This document shows positions 17,869 through 25,552 of a DNA stretch of 64,000 bases, piece after piece. The first letter of the stretch is position 1. Every line of letters begins with the position of its first letter. The notes under the pieces are model-generated. The model saw only the letters and a program-made list of their open reading frames with translations, ran no database searches and had not been told where the DNA came from. This stretch comes from Silvibacterium bohemicum. GTDB taxonomy: Bacteria; Acidobacteriota; Terriglobia; Terriglobales; Acidobacteriaceae. The stretch lies in contig NZ_LBHJ01000002.1 of assembly GCF_001006305.1 (NCBI RefSeq), forward strand, positions 62,001 to 126,000, given 5' to 3'. The translations under genes were made by a program, and so were the position numbers.

Positions 17869-18460
17869 TTGGGCGGCGGAGATAGGTTCTGAGCTGCCGG
17901 AGATCGATGCCTCGTGGGATGGCTTCATCGATCTGCGTGGCACAACTGAAGTGTTTGAAGACGCGGTACAGGCGATTCCGGAAGCGGTCCGGTATCCGGC
18001 GATGGCGCGCGCTCTGGTTGCCCTTAACAGCGAAGGAACGCGATTATTCACATCGAAGAGCGATGTGTGGAATGTGGCTGCCGGCGAGATCGATCCGTAC
18101 GAATTTGCGGCAATGCCGGGCGATGCGGTCTGTGGCGTTGCGTCGTACATCGACTGCATTGAGATCGATAAGGCGAGATTCGAGTCGTTCGAATGGAACG
18201 AGCGTCAGGCCCAACAGATCGTGGCCGAGTTGCGTGGCATTGCACTCGACAACGGACGAGTCGATCTGGTGATACGCGCGGCGAGAGCGGGTGGCCGCGA
18301 GGGATATGGAATCACGTTCTATGCTGCGGGTTGTGGCGGGAATGCGGCCGCAGCATTGCCGGCCTGGGAGCGCGTGCTCGAGCTTGCAGTTCTGGCTACA
18401 ATAAGGACAATAGAGAAGGATGGCGATCGCTCCACGCCATCTGCTCACTCGGGCGAGTAG
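17858..18460 (+). CDS. Hypothetical protein, third gene of the DUF72-YheT operon
   Basis: About 200 residues, cytoplasmic, acidic, no signal peptide or membrane helix. I chose the ATG at 17858, which overlaps the YheT gene by 11 nt; the frame is open further upstream but only as a shadow of YheT. Visible stretches: SWDGFIDLRGTTEVFEDAV, GEIDPYEFAAMPGD, DCIEIDKARFESFEWNERQ. I do not recognise a family. The last three codons overlap the first 10 nt of tRNA-Arg, so the real C-terminus is set by sequence that also must serve the tRNA. Base use matches its neighbours. Confidence 0.7.
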   Translation: MEADWAAEIGSELPEIDASWDGFIDLRGTTEVFEDAVQAIPEAVRYPAMARALVALNSEGTRLFTSKSDVWNVAAGEIDPYEFAAMPGDAVCGVASYIDCIEIDKARFESFEWNERQAQQIVAELRGIALDNGRVDLVIRAARAGGREGYGITFYAAGCGGNAAAALPAWERVLELAVLATIRTIEKDGDRSTPSAHSGE

Positions 18461-18527
18461 CTCAATCGGATAGAGCACCGGCCTTCTAAGCCGGGGGTTG
18501 TGGGTTCGATTCCCGCCTCGCCCACCA
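18451..18527 (+). tRNA. tRNA-Arg (TCT anticodon)
   Basis: 77 nt. Acceptor GGGCGAG/CTCGCCC, D arm GCTC/GAGC, anticodon stem CCGGC/GCCGG with loop CTTCTAA (anticodon TCT, reads AGA), T arm GTGGG TTCGATT CCCGC, encoded CCA 18525-18527. It overlaps the end of the preceding coding region by 10 nt. Confidence 0.96.
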
Positions 18528-18625
18528 TGAAAATCACCGGGGCAATTTGCAAATCTCCCTGCCCGGGTAACCTCGCGAGACGGCGATTTTCCGTGAAGAA
18601 GCTCCGATGCACAGCGCTCAAGAGT

Positions 18626-18736
18626 ATTCACCACAGAGAACACGGAGGACACAGAGTTTTTGTCCCGAGCATCTTCGGCAAGGACTCGAGCGCATACTCG
18701 AAGACCTCTGTGCTCTCCGTGCCCTCTGTGGTGAAT
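18626..18736. repeat. Extragenic inverted-repeat element (ACCACAGAG family)
   Basis: The left arm (18626-18656) and right arm (18706-18736) are inverted copies at 27 of 31 positions, built from ACCACAGAG / CACGGAG / CACAGAG units, with a 49-nt centre. Half-copies of the same motif lie at 55437-55471 and 55616-55650. Repeats of this kind are known between genes of many Acidobacteria and are often mis-annotated as small proteins. It could form a long hairpin in RNA. Confidence 0.8.
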
Positions 18737-19300
18737 GCTTTGCCGTTCAGGCAGCCTTTTTATTTCCGTGACGCGTGCGATCTGCCTCGGAGCCGCTTCC
18801 ATCATTGCTACCAATCTTGCATTGCCCATCCAGATGAGCCGCTATATTCCATAGCGGATTCAAGAAAATTTTCGCTGTTGTTGTCCGGAATAAGTAGGAT
18901 GCCTTGGCATTTTTATCTATGAAATGCCGGGAGTTTTAGACTGAGCTATTCCTTCTCTCGTTGCTGCAGAAAAACGAACGACAGCGGCTATAGAAGCCGC
19001 CTTCTCTTTTGCGTCTCACGCACGCGATAATTTTCGCGACGGGAAACCGTCAGTGACGGACATCAATCACCCCTTCGTCAGTTTCGAAGCTAACTCTGCC
19101 GCAGCTCTCCCTATCGTTTTCTATTGGCGAAGAACGTCTTAACGATTATTGCCGTTCAATTTGAAGGGCGCTCGATTTATGGCAGAACGATTGCTTTAAA
19201 TGTCACACTTGATGACGACAACTGCCGTTGCACTTAGGAGCGGCATCTATCGCGAAGGTCTAAAGACTTGATGAAGTAGAAGGAGTTCAGATGTCGATGG
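18737..19300. other. Intergenic region before the chorismate mutase gene
   Basis: About 560 bases with lower GC than the coding DNA and no gene I can support. It contains a small hairpin GCGGC/GCCGC (18984-19000) followed by TTCTCTTTT, possibly a weak terminator. Near the end, AGGAG (19281-19285) precedes an ATG at 19291. Confidence 0.45.
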
Positions 19301-19882
19301 ATGTACCGAGTGAGGTTTATGCGGAGGCGTGACGGAGTATTAGTTCTCTTTGCCACATTGATTTGGGGTATGAAGACTGCGAGTGCTGCAACGGATTCGA
19401 TACGGTCACTGGTGCAGACCTCAGCACAGAGATTGCAGATCGCGGAGAAGGTAGCGCTGGCAAAGTGGTACAGCGGCGCCAGCGTTGAGGATGCCTCGCG
19501 GGAGGTCGAGGTTATTCAGAAGGCCGTGAAAGATGGCACAAATGCAGGGCTCGAATCCGCTCAGGTGGAACGGTTCTTCAAGGCGCAGATAGAGGCCAAC
19601 AAGCTTATCCAATATTCTCTTCTGGCTGAATGGCAACGCCAGGGCCAAGCTCCAGAGCAAGCTGGTGCGAATCTAGTAAAAGAGATACGTCCACAGTTAG
19701 ACGAGATTGAAAAGCAGCTCATTGAAGAACTGAAGCAGAGTGCCGCAGCACGTTCAGCCAAAACTTGTCCGTCCGACGTTGCCAAAGCGGTGGCGGAATA
19801 CCTGGATTCCCGCAACTTGAAAACAGATTCACGAGAAGGTGCAGCATTAGATCGCGCAATGGGATCCGCCTGCATTCGATAG
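19301..19882 (+). CDS. Periplasmic-type chorismate mutase (AroQ gamma subclass)
   Basis: Converts chorismate to prephenate. 193 residues with a signal peptide (hydrophobic VLVLFATLIWG then ASAA, about residues 12-30), so exported. The all-helical AroQ-gamma pattern is clear: RLQIAEKVALAKW, VEDASREVEVI, then QVERFFKAQIEANKLIQYSLLAEW, matching the secreted enzymes of Mycobacterium and Enterobacteria. Two cysteines (in KTCPSDV and GSACIR) could form a disulfide as in the secreted relatives. Start is uncertain: ATG 19301 has no ribosome site; ATG 19319 has GAGG four bases upstream; AGGAG at 19281 serves an out-of-frame ATG at 19291 that opens a 13-codon frame (19291-19332). No aromatic-acid genes adjoin it. 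Confidence 0.85.
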   Translation: MYRVRFMRRRDGVLVLFATLIWGMKTASAATDSIRSLVQTSAQRLQIAEKVALAKWYSGASVEDASREVEVIQKAVKDGTNAGLESAQVERFFKAQIEANKLIQYSLLAEWQRQGQAPEQAGANLVKEIRPQLDEIEKQLIEELKQSAAARSAKTCPSDVAKAVAEYLDSRNLKTDSREGAALDRAMGSACIR

Positions 19883-20304
19883 CTTGCGATAGTCGCTGTT
19901 TCGGTCATACTTTATTTCGGAATTTGATGCGATAGCTTTGGAGTGGGACCGGCTAGACGGTCTCACTCGCCTTCTAGGCTCAGACCTGTGATTTTGATTT
20001 GCGTGGCGGCAACAAGCTGACGAAGTTTCTTAGATTACGATTCTTTAATCTTCACTGCGATGTATCGCCGGTGCAAGCTTGATTTCTTCCAATGCGCGGA
20101 GCCTGCCGTATGGAAAAGCCTCTCGAGAGGAGAGCCGGTACAGGGTGCCTGCAACTGAGCAACTTGCCGCGATCCGTAGTAGAGCAGGGTCATTTCTTCA
20201 ATGGCTTCAAAGTAATTCAAACTATGCATAAGCCTGACCGGAACAATTCCTCCAGCCCGAGGAATAGTTCGGCTGATCCAGTGTTTCATAAGGAGTAGAT
20301 AGAT
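19883..20304. other. Intergenic region before the ECF sigma gene
   Basis: Contains a 10-bp hairpin GAGTGGGACC/GGTCTCACTC (19941-19968, one G-T pair) without a T-run, perhaps ending the chorismate mutase mRNA. The rest up to AGGAG at about 20291 shows no gene I can support. Confidence 0.45.
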
Positions 20305-20856
20305 ATGTCATGGCGCCACGGCGAAGATGGTCGCGTCGGAGCGATCAGTATCGAGTATCTCGACCGGCTATACAGCTACGCGTTGGTTTTGACCGGAAAT
20401 CCTGCAGAAGCAGAGGGCTTAGTAGAGAAAACATATGTTCACGCCCTACGGGTGATGGGGCAGCCGTGGCCGTGCGGCAATATGAAGGGCTGGCTCTTTA
20501 CTATTCTGAGGGGTGCCTGGCTTAACCAGTTGAGGGAGCCGCGAAAGGATCCTCAAATGGCTGGGACTGAGGTGGTTGATGGAGCCGCCAATTGTATTGT
20601 CGAGCCCTCTATGTGCTCCCGTGATATTTATGCGAGCAAGGTGGAGGCAGAGCAGGTGCGATGGGCGTTTCATGAGCTGCCGTCAGACCTTCGCGAGATT
20701 GTCTTTCTGCGGGAATATGAGGATTTTTCCTATCAGGAAATTGCGTGCGTGTTAGAGGATTCAGTTGTTACAGTGATGTCGCGCCTGGCGAGGGCTCGTG
20801 CGAAGCTTCGGGAGATGCTTTCCACCGCGGCGGCCAGGGCGATTCACCTGGAGTGA
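20305..20856 (+). CDS. ECF-type RNA polymerase sigma factor
   Basis: 183 residues. Sigma region 2 spans about residues 15-75 (YLDRLYSYALVLTGNPAEAEGLVEKTYVHAL, then GNMKGWLFTILRGAWLNQLR). Region 4 spans about 115-170, with LPSDLREIVFLREYEDFSYQEIACVLEDSVVTVMSRLARARAKL split over its helices. The usual region-2 acidic residues DAEDL are changed to PAEAEGL, a deviant form. AGGAG lies about nine bases before the ATG. Eight bases downstream begins a zinc-type anti-sigma gene, so the pair is a regulatory unit. The controlled genes are unknown. Confidence 0.9.
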   Translation: MSWRHGEDGRVGAISIEYLDRLYSYALVLTGNPAEAEGLVEKTYVHALRVMGQPWPCGNMKGWLFTILRGAWLNQLREPRKDPQMAGTEVVDGAANCIVEPSMCSRDIYASKVEAEQVRWAFHELPSDLREIVFLREYEDFSYQEIACVLEDSVVTVMSRLARARAKLREMLSTAAARAIHLE

Positions 20857-20863
20857 AAGGAAC

Positions 20864-21139
20864 ATGATGAAAGGTTGCGATCGTTACAGAGCGGCAACCC
20901 AGTTTTATTTGGACAGAGAGCTCAGCGGCTCCGACCTGGAAGACTTTCTTGCTCATCTGGAGAAATGTAAAGACTGCCGGGCGCGGCTTGAGGCAGAAGA
21001 GAAGTTATCCGCTCTTCTGCATCGATCACGGCCGTTGTATCTCTCCCCCGATGCTCTGCGCCTGCGGATCACGCATGCCGCAGAAGCGTTTCATGACGTC
21101 ATCGCGCATGAAGCGGGTCTGCGTGTCGATCGGTTGTGA
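20864..21139 (+). CDS. Zinc-binding anti-sigma factor
   Basis: 91 residues, starting at tandem ATGs (20864/20867) behind AAAGGA. The N-terminal half has the ZAS pattern HLEKCKDCR (HxxxCxxC) with an upstream Cys in MMKGCDRY, and YLDRELSGSDLEDF typical of anti-sigma domains. There is no membrane helix, so it is a soluble sensor, perhaps redox-responsive. It follows the ECF sigma gene by seven bases and surely binds that sigma. Confidence 0.85.
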   Translation: MMKGCDRYRAATQFYLDRELSGSDLEDFLAHLEKCKDCRARLEAEEKLSALLHRSRPLYLSPDALRLRITHAAEAFHDVIAHEAGLRVDRL

Positions 21140-21342
21140 GGAAACGGCTGCAGCATGCCACGCAAATCATTCCGCCTAAGACGGCGACTCCGATGATGAT
21201 TCTGGAAGCTACAGCAGGTTAATTTCATCCAAGACATTAGCGAAAGACTTGCTCTGCGCCTATTGAAGAAGCACCATTCGTGCACACAAGGGCGGATGGG
21301 AATCGACCGAAATTCTGAGCAAAAGAAAAAGAGAAAGCTTTC

Positions 21343-22653
21343 ATGCAAAACACCAATATCCGGTCCTCTCATTCCTTGACGGGCACCGACCTGCGCACGC
21401 TTGGGCTTGCGTCGATTGGCGGAGCGCTGGAATTCTACGATTTCATCATCTTTGTTTTTTTCACCGCAGTGATCGGGAAATTATTCTTCGCTGCCGGCCA
21501 ACCGGATTGGGTGCGGCAAGCCCAGACCTTCGGCATCTTTGCTGTGGGCTATCTGGCGCGTCCTTTGGGCGGCGTGGTGATGGCGCATTTTGGCGACAAG
21601 TACGGACGCAAACGCATCTTCATGCTCAGTGTGTTGATGATGGCCATCCCCACTTTGCTCATCGGATGCTTACCGACTTATCGGTCCATTGGAACCGCGG
21701 CTCCGTTGCTGCTTCTGCTGCTGCGAGTGCTGCAGGGAGCGGCGATCGGCGGCGAGGCGCCAGGCGCATGGGTCTTCGTCGCAGAGCACGCGCGACGCGA
21801 TAGAGTCGGATTTGCAGTGGGTCTGCTGACCTCCGGATTGAGTTTAGGTATCCTGCTCGGCTCCCTGGTGGCGACAGGCATGAGCATCGCTTTCACGCCG
21901 CCGCAGATGCTCGCGGGGGCCTGGCGCATCCCTTTCCTTGCGGGAGGGGCTTTCGGATTCATCGCCATGTGGCTGCGACGCTGGCTCGAGGAGACGCCTG
22001 TTTTTGAAGAGATGAAGCGGCGGGCGGGGCTTTCCCGGCAGCTACCCTTGCGGACGGTTATCCAATCGCACGGCAAAGCCATCGCGGTCTCGCTCGCTGG
22101 CACTTGGATGGTGACAGCCACCATTGTGGTGGTTGTCTTGATGACTCCGACTCTTCTGCAAAAGCTATTTGCTCTTGCTCCACTCCAGACGCAAATCGCG
22201 AACCTGGCTGCTACCGTGGCGCTTTGCATTGCCAGTGTCGCGGCCGGTGCTGCGACTGATCGCTTTGGGATTCGGCGCGTCACCGTACTTTCCCTGTTGC
22301 TGCTGATTGCGTCGACATGCGCCCTTTATATGACCGCTGGGAAAATGCCTTCACTGCTTCTGCCGCTTTCCATACTCACCGGGATCGGCGCAGGCGGAGC
22401 CGTTGCTACTCCCATCATGTTGGTCCGAGTATTTCCTGATGCTGTCCGCTTCAGCGGCGTTTCTTTCTCCTATAACCTCGGATACGCGGTCTTCGGAGGG
22501 GTAACTCCTCTGATCGTCTTATCGGTGGCGCATATCAGCCGCGTGGGGCCTGCCTACTATGTCGCAGCGGCCGCTCTAGCTGGGATCTGCGCAGTTCTGG
22601 TCGCGCCGATGAACTACCTCACTCGCTCTGCGAAGGCGGAAACAACCAGATAA
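21343..22653 (+). CDS. MHS-family MFS transporter (ProP-like)
   Basis: Inner-membrane proton symporter of the metabolite:H+ symporter subfamily, 436 residues, 12 predicted helices. The family start is visible: ASIGGALEFYDFIIFVFF. The loop 2-3 MFS motif is AHFGDKYGRKRIF, and GAAIGGEAPGAWVFVAEHA marks helices 4-5. Relatives take up proline/betaine, citrate, dicarboxylates or aromatic acids; the substrate here is open. The start at 21343 has only a GAGAAAG-like site. It sits between an ECF sigma/anti-sigma pair (same strand, about 200 nt upstream) and a convergent second ECF sigma gene. Confidence 0.92.
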   Translation: MQNTNIRSSHSLTGTDLRTLGLASIGGALEFYDFIIFVFFTAVIGKLFFAAGQPDWVRQAQTFGIFAVGYLARPLGGVVMAHFGDKYGRKRIFMLSVLMMAIPTLLIGCLPTYRSIGTAAPLLLLLLRVLQGAAIGGEAPGAWVFVAEHARRDRVGFAVGLLTSGLSLGILLGSLVATGMSIAFTPPQMLAGAWRIPFLAGGAFGFIAMWLRRWLEETPVFEEMKRRAGLSRQLPLRTVIQSHGKAIAVSLAGTWMVTATIVVVVLMTPTLLQKLFALAPLQTQIANLAATVALCIASVAAGAATDRFGIRRVTVLSLLLLIASTCALYMTAGKMPSLLLPLSILTGIGAGGAVATPIMLVRVFPDAVRFSGVSFSYNLGYAVFGGVTPLIVLSVAHISRVGPAYYVAAAALAGICAVLVAPMNYLTRSAKAETTR

Positions 22654-22723
22654 GCAGGGCCGATGTTTCAATCGCACGTCCGCTCATATTGAACTGGCCG
22701 AAGCTCCCCTCTTCGCTTGATGC

Positions 22724-23389
22724 TCATCCGGCCTTAGCTTTATCGCTTATGTGCTTTCCTGCGTGCTTTGACGTCGTGTGCCTTTGAAGCGTTCTTGCAA
22801 TTCGACGCTTTGCCCTAAGTAGACGCGACTTGGCGGCAGGAACCGAGATATTCAAGGTTGCAGCGATCTCTTGCATGGAAAAGTTTCTAACCAGCCTCAA
22901 CTCCGCCACGATGCGAAGTTGCAAGGGCAGCCGGCGAATCGCGTAGTCCATGATTCGCCTGCTGTCCTTGAAGAGGCAATCTTCCTCAGGATTTGCGGCG
23001 GGGTCGGCAACATCCAATAGCTGCCTCATGTTTTCATCGCTATCTACAGAACAAAGTGGCGTTTCGCCGCTCCTGCGCTTTTTCCGCAGGACCATGAGCG
23101 CGGAATTGATTCCGATTCGAGTCAGCCAGCTTGAAAAGCTCGACGCTCTGTTGAACTGCCGAATGTGAACAAAAGCTCGTATCAGCGAATCCTGAAGCGC
23201 GTCTTCTGCGTCGGCGTGATCTCTGGTTACTCGCGATATAGATCGGAAGACACGTCCTGCGTTACGCAGGCACAACTCTCCGAATGCCGATTCGCATCCG
23301 GACTGAGCGGCAATCACGAGGGAATCATCGTCGGCCTGGCGATGCTCTTGCGACCGATTGGAGGGGTGCAACAGCCCCACGTCATACAT
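22724..23389 (-). CDS. ECF-type RNA polymerase sigma factor (second)
   Basis: I chose the ATG at 23389 (221 residues), which has GTGAGG about eight bases upstream; the frame is open for a further 43 codons without family features. Region 2: SLVIAAQSGCESAFGELC, then DHADAEDALQDSLIRAF with the canonical DAED. Next FSSWLTRIGINSALMVLRKKRR. Region 4: LPLQLRIVAELRLV, then FSMQEIAATLNISVPAAKSRLLRAKRRI. Unrelated in detail to the sigma at 20305. It ends in a basic, Lys/His-rich tail. No anti-sigma gene is adjacent. Confidence 0.92.
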   Translation of the reverse strand: MYDVGLLHPSNRSQEHRQADDDSLVIAAQSGCESAFGELCLRNAGRVFRSISRVTRDHADAEDALQDSLIRAFVHIRQFNRASSFSSWLTRIGINSALMVLRKKRRSGETPLCSVDSDENMRQLLDVADPAANPEEDCLFKDSRRIMDYAIRRLPLQLRIVAELRLVRNFSMQEIAATLNISVPAAKSRLLRAKRRIARTLQRHTTSKHAGKHISDKAKAG

Positions 23390-23986
23390 ACTTTTGGCCT
23401 CACTACTGGTAATTGAGCAAGCAGTTGCGGTTAGCGACGCTTGCAAAGCTGGAGAGTGAAAAGGCGTTACAGAAAAATCGAGTAAGCAAGTGTCCGCTAG
23501 GCCAATAGCAAGCAACATGCCAAAAGCGATTCATCAACGAATGACGAGGTAATGAATGCGTAAGTCTTCATGAGGTGTAGGCAACAAGACTTTCAGGCGC
23601 GAAGATCTATGAAGTCTCGTGTGACAGATTTATGACTGTTCGCCGCCACTGGCGGGTTCCTGCCACAACAAACGTCGTCTCACATCGAGAGGGACGCAAC
23701 AATCGAGCGTTGCCCATCGTCGTGGGGCGATATCCACCGCATTCTCTGTCGAGATATCGACGAGTCGTGATGAACTCTCGCCAGTGAGGGACATCCATAG
23801 CGGATTCGCCGTCCGCAGAGAGCTGCTCCTGCCGTCTACGATGCGAAGAGATTTTCTAAAGCTACAATGACGTATTGCTGCAACTGATGCGAATCGAGGT
23901 CATTTATGTTGTGGCACTCTGGATGCGATGATGAATGTGGCAATTCGGCATAGGATCCGATTTTGTAGAGGAGCAGCTAGCTGACG
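23390..23986. other. Intergenic region between divergent sigma and secreted-protein genes
   Basis: About 600 bases with no gene I can support. It must hold the promoters of the minus-strand sigma gene and the plus-strand gene at 23987. AGGAG at 23969 is about 13 bases from the ATG at 23987, an unusually long spacing. Confidence 0.45.
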
Positions 23987-24499
23987 ATGATAAAGACTTT
24001 GAAGATATGCGCGATTGGGGCAGCGGTCTGCTTGCTCACGATATTCTCCGTTCAGGGAACCGCTCGGGCAGCGGGTGCGGAGCAGTTTAATGGGCATCAC
24101 CCGGAAATTCTCATCGGTAAGTGGGTGCTTGATCTCAAGAAGTCTTCGCTCGGTTCTGATCCCTACGAACAGTTCGACGCCTGGACTCTAACCTTCACGC
24201 AGGTCACCACCACGGCGTTGGCGTGGACTTCAGACGCAACCATCCATGGACAGACACTGACATTTTCATGGGCAGGGCAAATTGACGGCTCTATGAAACC
24301 TCTGATCGGTACGGAGGGATCCGATGCCTATCGGTGGAAGAAGAACGCGCTGATTCGCCTGAGCGATCTTGGGCACGGTGAGACAAAACTTGATGTAGTG
24401 ACGATTTCCAGAGATGGTAGAACGATGACCATCCGAGACCGCTCGACTACTCCGCAGGGCGCGGCATTAGCGATTCTGGTGTTACGGCGCCAAGATTAG
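23987..24499 (+). CDS. Small secreted protein of unknown function
   Basis: 170 residues with a classical signal peptide (MIKTLKICAIGAAVCLL ... ARAA, about 1-29). The mature part is beta-rich: ILIGKWVLDLKKSS, then alternating hydrophobic strands (WTLTFTQVTTTALAWTSDATI, RTMTIRDRSTT). The LIGKWVLDLKKS opening is common in small lipocalin-like secreted proteins of Acidobacteria, but I cannot name a family. It converges on the small gene at 24601-24894. Confidence 0.75.
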   Translation: MIKTLKICAIGAAVCLLTIFSVQGTARAAGAEQFNGHHPEILIGKWVLDLKKSSLGSDPYEQFDAWTLTFTQVTTTALAWTSDATIHGQTLTFSWAGQIDGSMKPLIGTEGSDAYRWKKNALIRLSDLGHGETKLDVVTISRDGRTMTIRDRSTTPQGAALAILVLRRQD

Positions 24500-24600
24500 G
24501 TGCGGCCGTGGTTAGTTAATGGTTGTGGTCCGTGTGGAGCTTCAGGCCGCGGAATGAATTCAATTTCTGTCTCGTCCACTGTCCCCGATACAGGTGGAGT

Positions 24601-24894
24601 TCAGGCGACTTCCTGCGTGTCCTGCTGCGGGTTCCACTCTTTATATTCCCGGCTGTCGCAATAGTCTTCACTTGGCTTGCCGAGAGAATAAATTGTATTT
24701 TTCGTCTCCACCTGCCGCTTGTCGAGATCGACGCTGACGATGGGAGACGTAAAGATGGATTTCGCATCGGACAGCTTGGCGTGCCCGAAGACGCGGCCAA
24801 CCAGGATGTTCCCCGGCTCCAATTCCTGATAGGCAAGGTAGGAACCAGTTCGAACTACTGCCCAGTTTTCGATGGTGACGATCGGTTTTTTCAT
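24601..24894 (-). CDS. Small conserved-looking protein (97 aa)
   Basis: Start chosen at the ATG at 24894, with GGAG about eight bases upstream; the frame is open upstream but without features. The protein begins MKKPIVTIENWAVVRTGSYL and contains GNILVGRVFGHAKL and SPIVSVDLDKRQVETKNTIY. It reads as a compact beta protein without signal peptide or membrane segment. I recall similar short proteins (IENWAVV ... G.VFGHA ... SPIV.VD ... T.NT.Y.LG) from other bacteria, but no function. Confidence 0.75.
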   Translation of the reverse strand: MKKPIVTIENWAVVRTGSYLAYQELEPGNILVGRVFGHAKLSDAKSIFTSPIVSVDLDKRQVETKNTIYSLGKPSEDYCDSREYKEWNPQQDTQEVA

Positions 24895-25208
24895 GTGCGG
24901 GCTCCGTTTCTCCTCTATTGCCACCCGTTCCCTCGCTGACTTAGGATGCAAGCCACTCCAGAGGTGCTGCGTCTATGCCGGCAAAATTATCTGCACGAGT
25001 ATATCCAAACAAAAATGATGATGGGACTGGAGTTAGGCCAAGCAACCTTTCTAAGAGTGAGAACTTTCTTCGGGTTGAGGAGAAACTCCGGCATGTGCCA
25101 GGGAATAAACCAGGAGCCATCGGGTCATGTGTGGAGACATCTCGGAGCCCTCCGGGCATCTCATCTACCCGGACGAGCAGGTTGTAAAGCAGTTGAGAAG
25201 GAGCAGTT
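24895..25208. other. Intergenic region between divergent small genes
   Basis: About 310 bases. Several overlapping open frames cross it (for example 24975-25187 plus, 24941-25396 minus), none with both a ribosome site and protein-like features. AGGAG at 25198 serves the gene at 25209. Confidence 0.4.
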
Positions 25209-25427
25209 ATGGACAACATGAACGCAGCTTCAGGCATACAGGGAGAATCGACGGATCCTTCGGGCGAAAACCAGATTCCGGAGAGCGAGACGAAGAAGAA
25301 AGAGACAGAAACGAAAGGCAAGGTTCGGGAGTGGCCGGGAAAATCGGAGCCCGGGCATATCAAACCAATTGGGCCAGCTTTTCTTCCGGGTGCCAATTCA
25401 AGCTCGCAGCCGGGTGAGGGTGAGTGA
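25209..25427 (+). CDS. Small hydrophilic, probably disordered protein (72 aa)
   Basis: ATG at 25209 with AGGAG six bases upstream. The product is almost free of hydrophobic residues: Ser, Glu, Lys, Pro and Gly dominate (DPSGENQIPESETKKKE), with a short HIKPIGPAFLPG motif near the end. I do not recognise a family. A minus-strand frame across the same bases is longer but lacks a ribosome site. Likely real, but not certain. Confidence 0.5.
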   Translation: MDNMNAASGIQGESTDPSGENQIPESETKKKETETKGKVREWPGKSEPGHIKPIGPAFLPGANSSSQPGEGE

Positions 25428-25552
25428 AATAGCGGCGGGCGCTGCAGTTGTGATGGCGCGAAGAAACTGCAGGTGTCTCCACTTCGCGACGCTTCGGTCG
25501 GGATGACAAGTTTGTCCGGGTGCTTAGCGGATCGGAAGATTCGCGTTATCGC

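Noticed and set aside
18500-18922. 140-codon open frame on the plus strand after tRNA-Arg
   Set aside because: It translates the tRNA end and the ACCACAGAG repeat (HHREHGGHR type), with no ribosome site.
24941-25396. 151-codon open frame on the minus strand
   Set aside because: Opposite the 72-codon gene with a good ribosome site; Ser/Phe/Pro-rich composition unlike a real protein.
25471-25512. CTTCGCGACGCTTCGGTCGGGATGACA stretch, split: CTTCGCGACG / CTTCGGTCGG / GATGACA
   Set aside because: Resembles intergenic repeats seen in many bacteria, but there is no second copy in the window, so I cannot call it a repeat.
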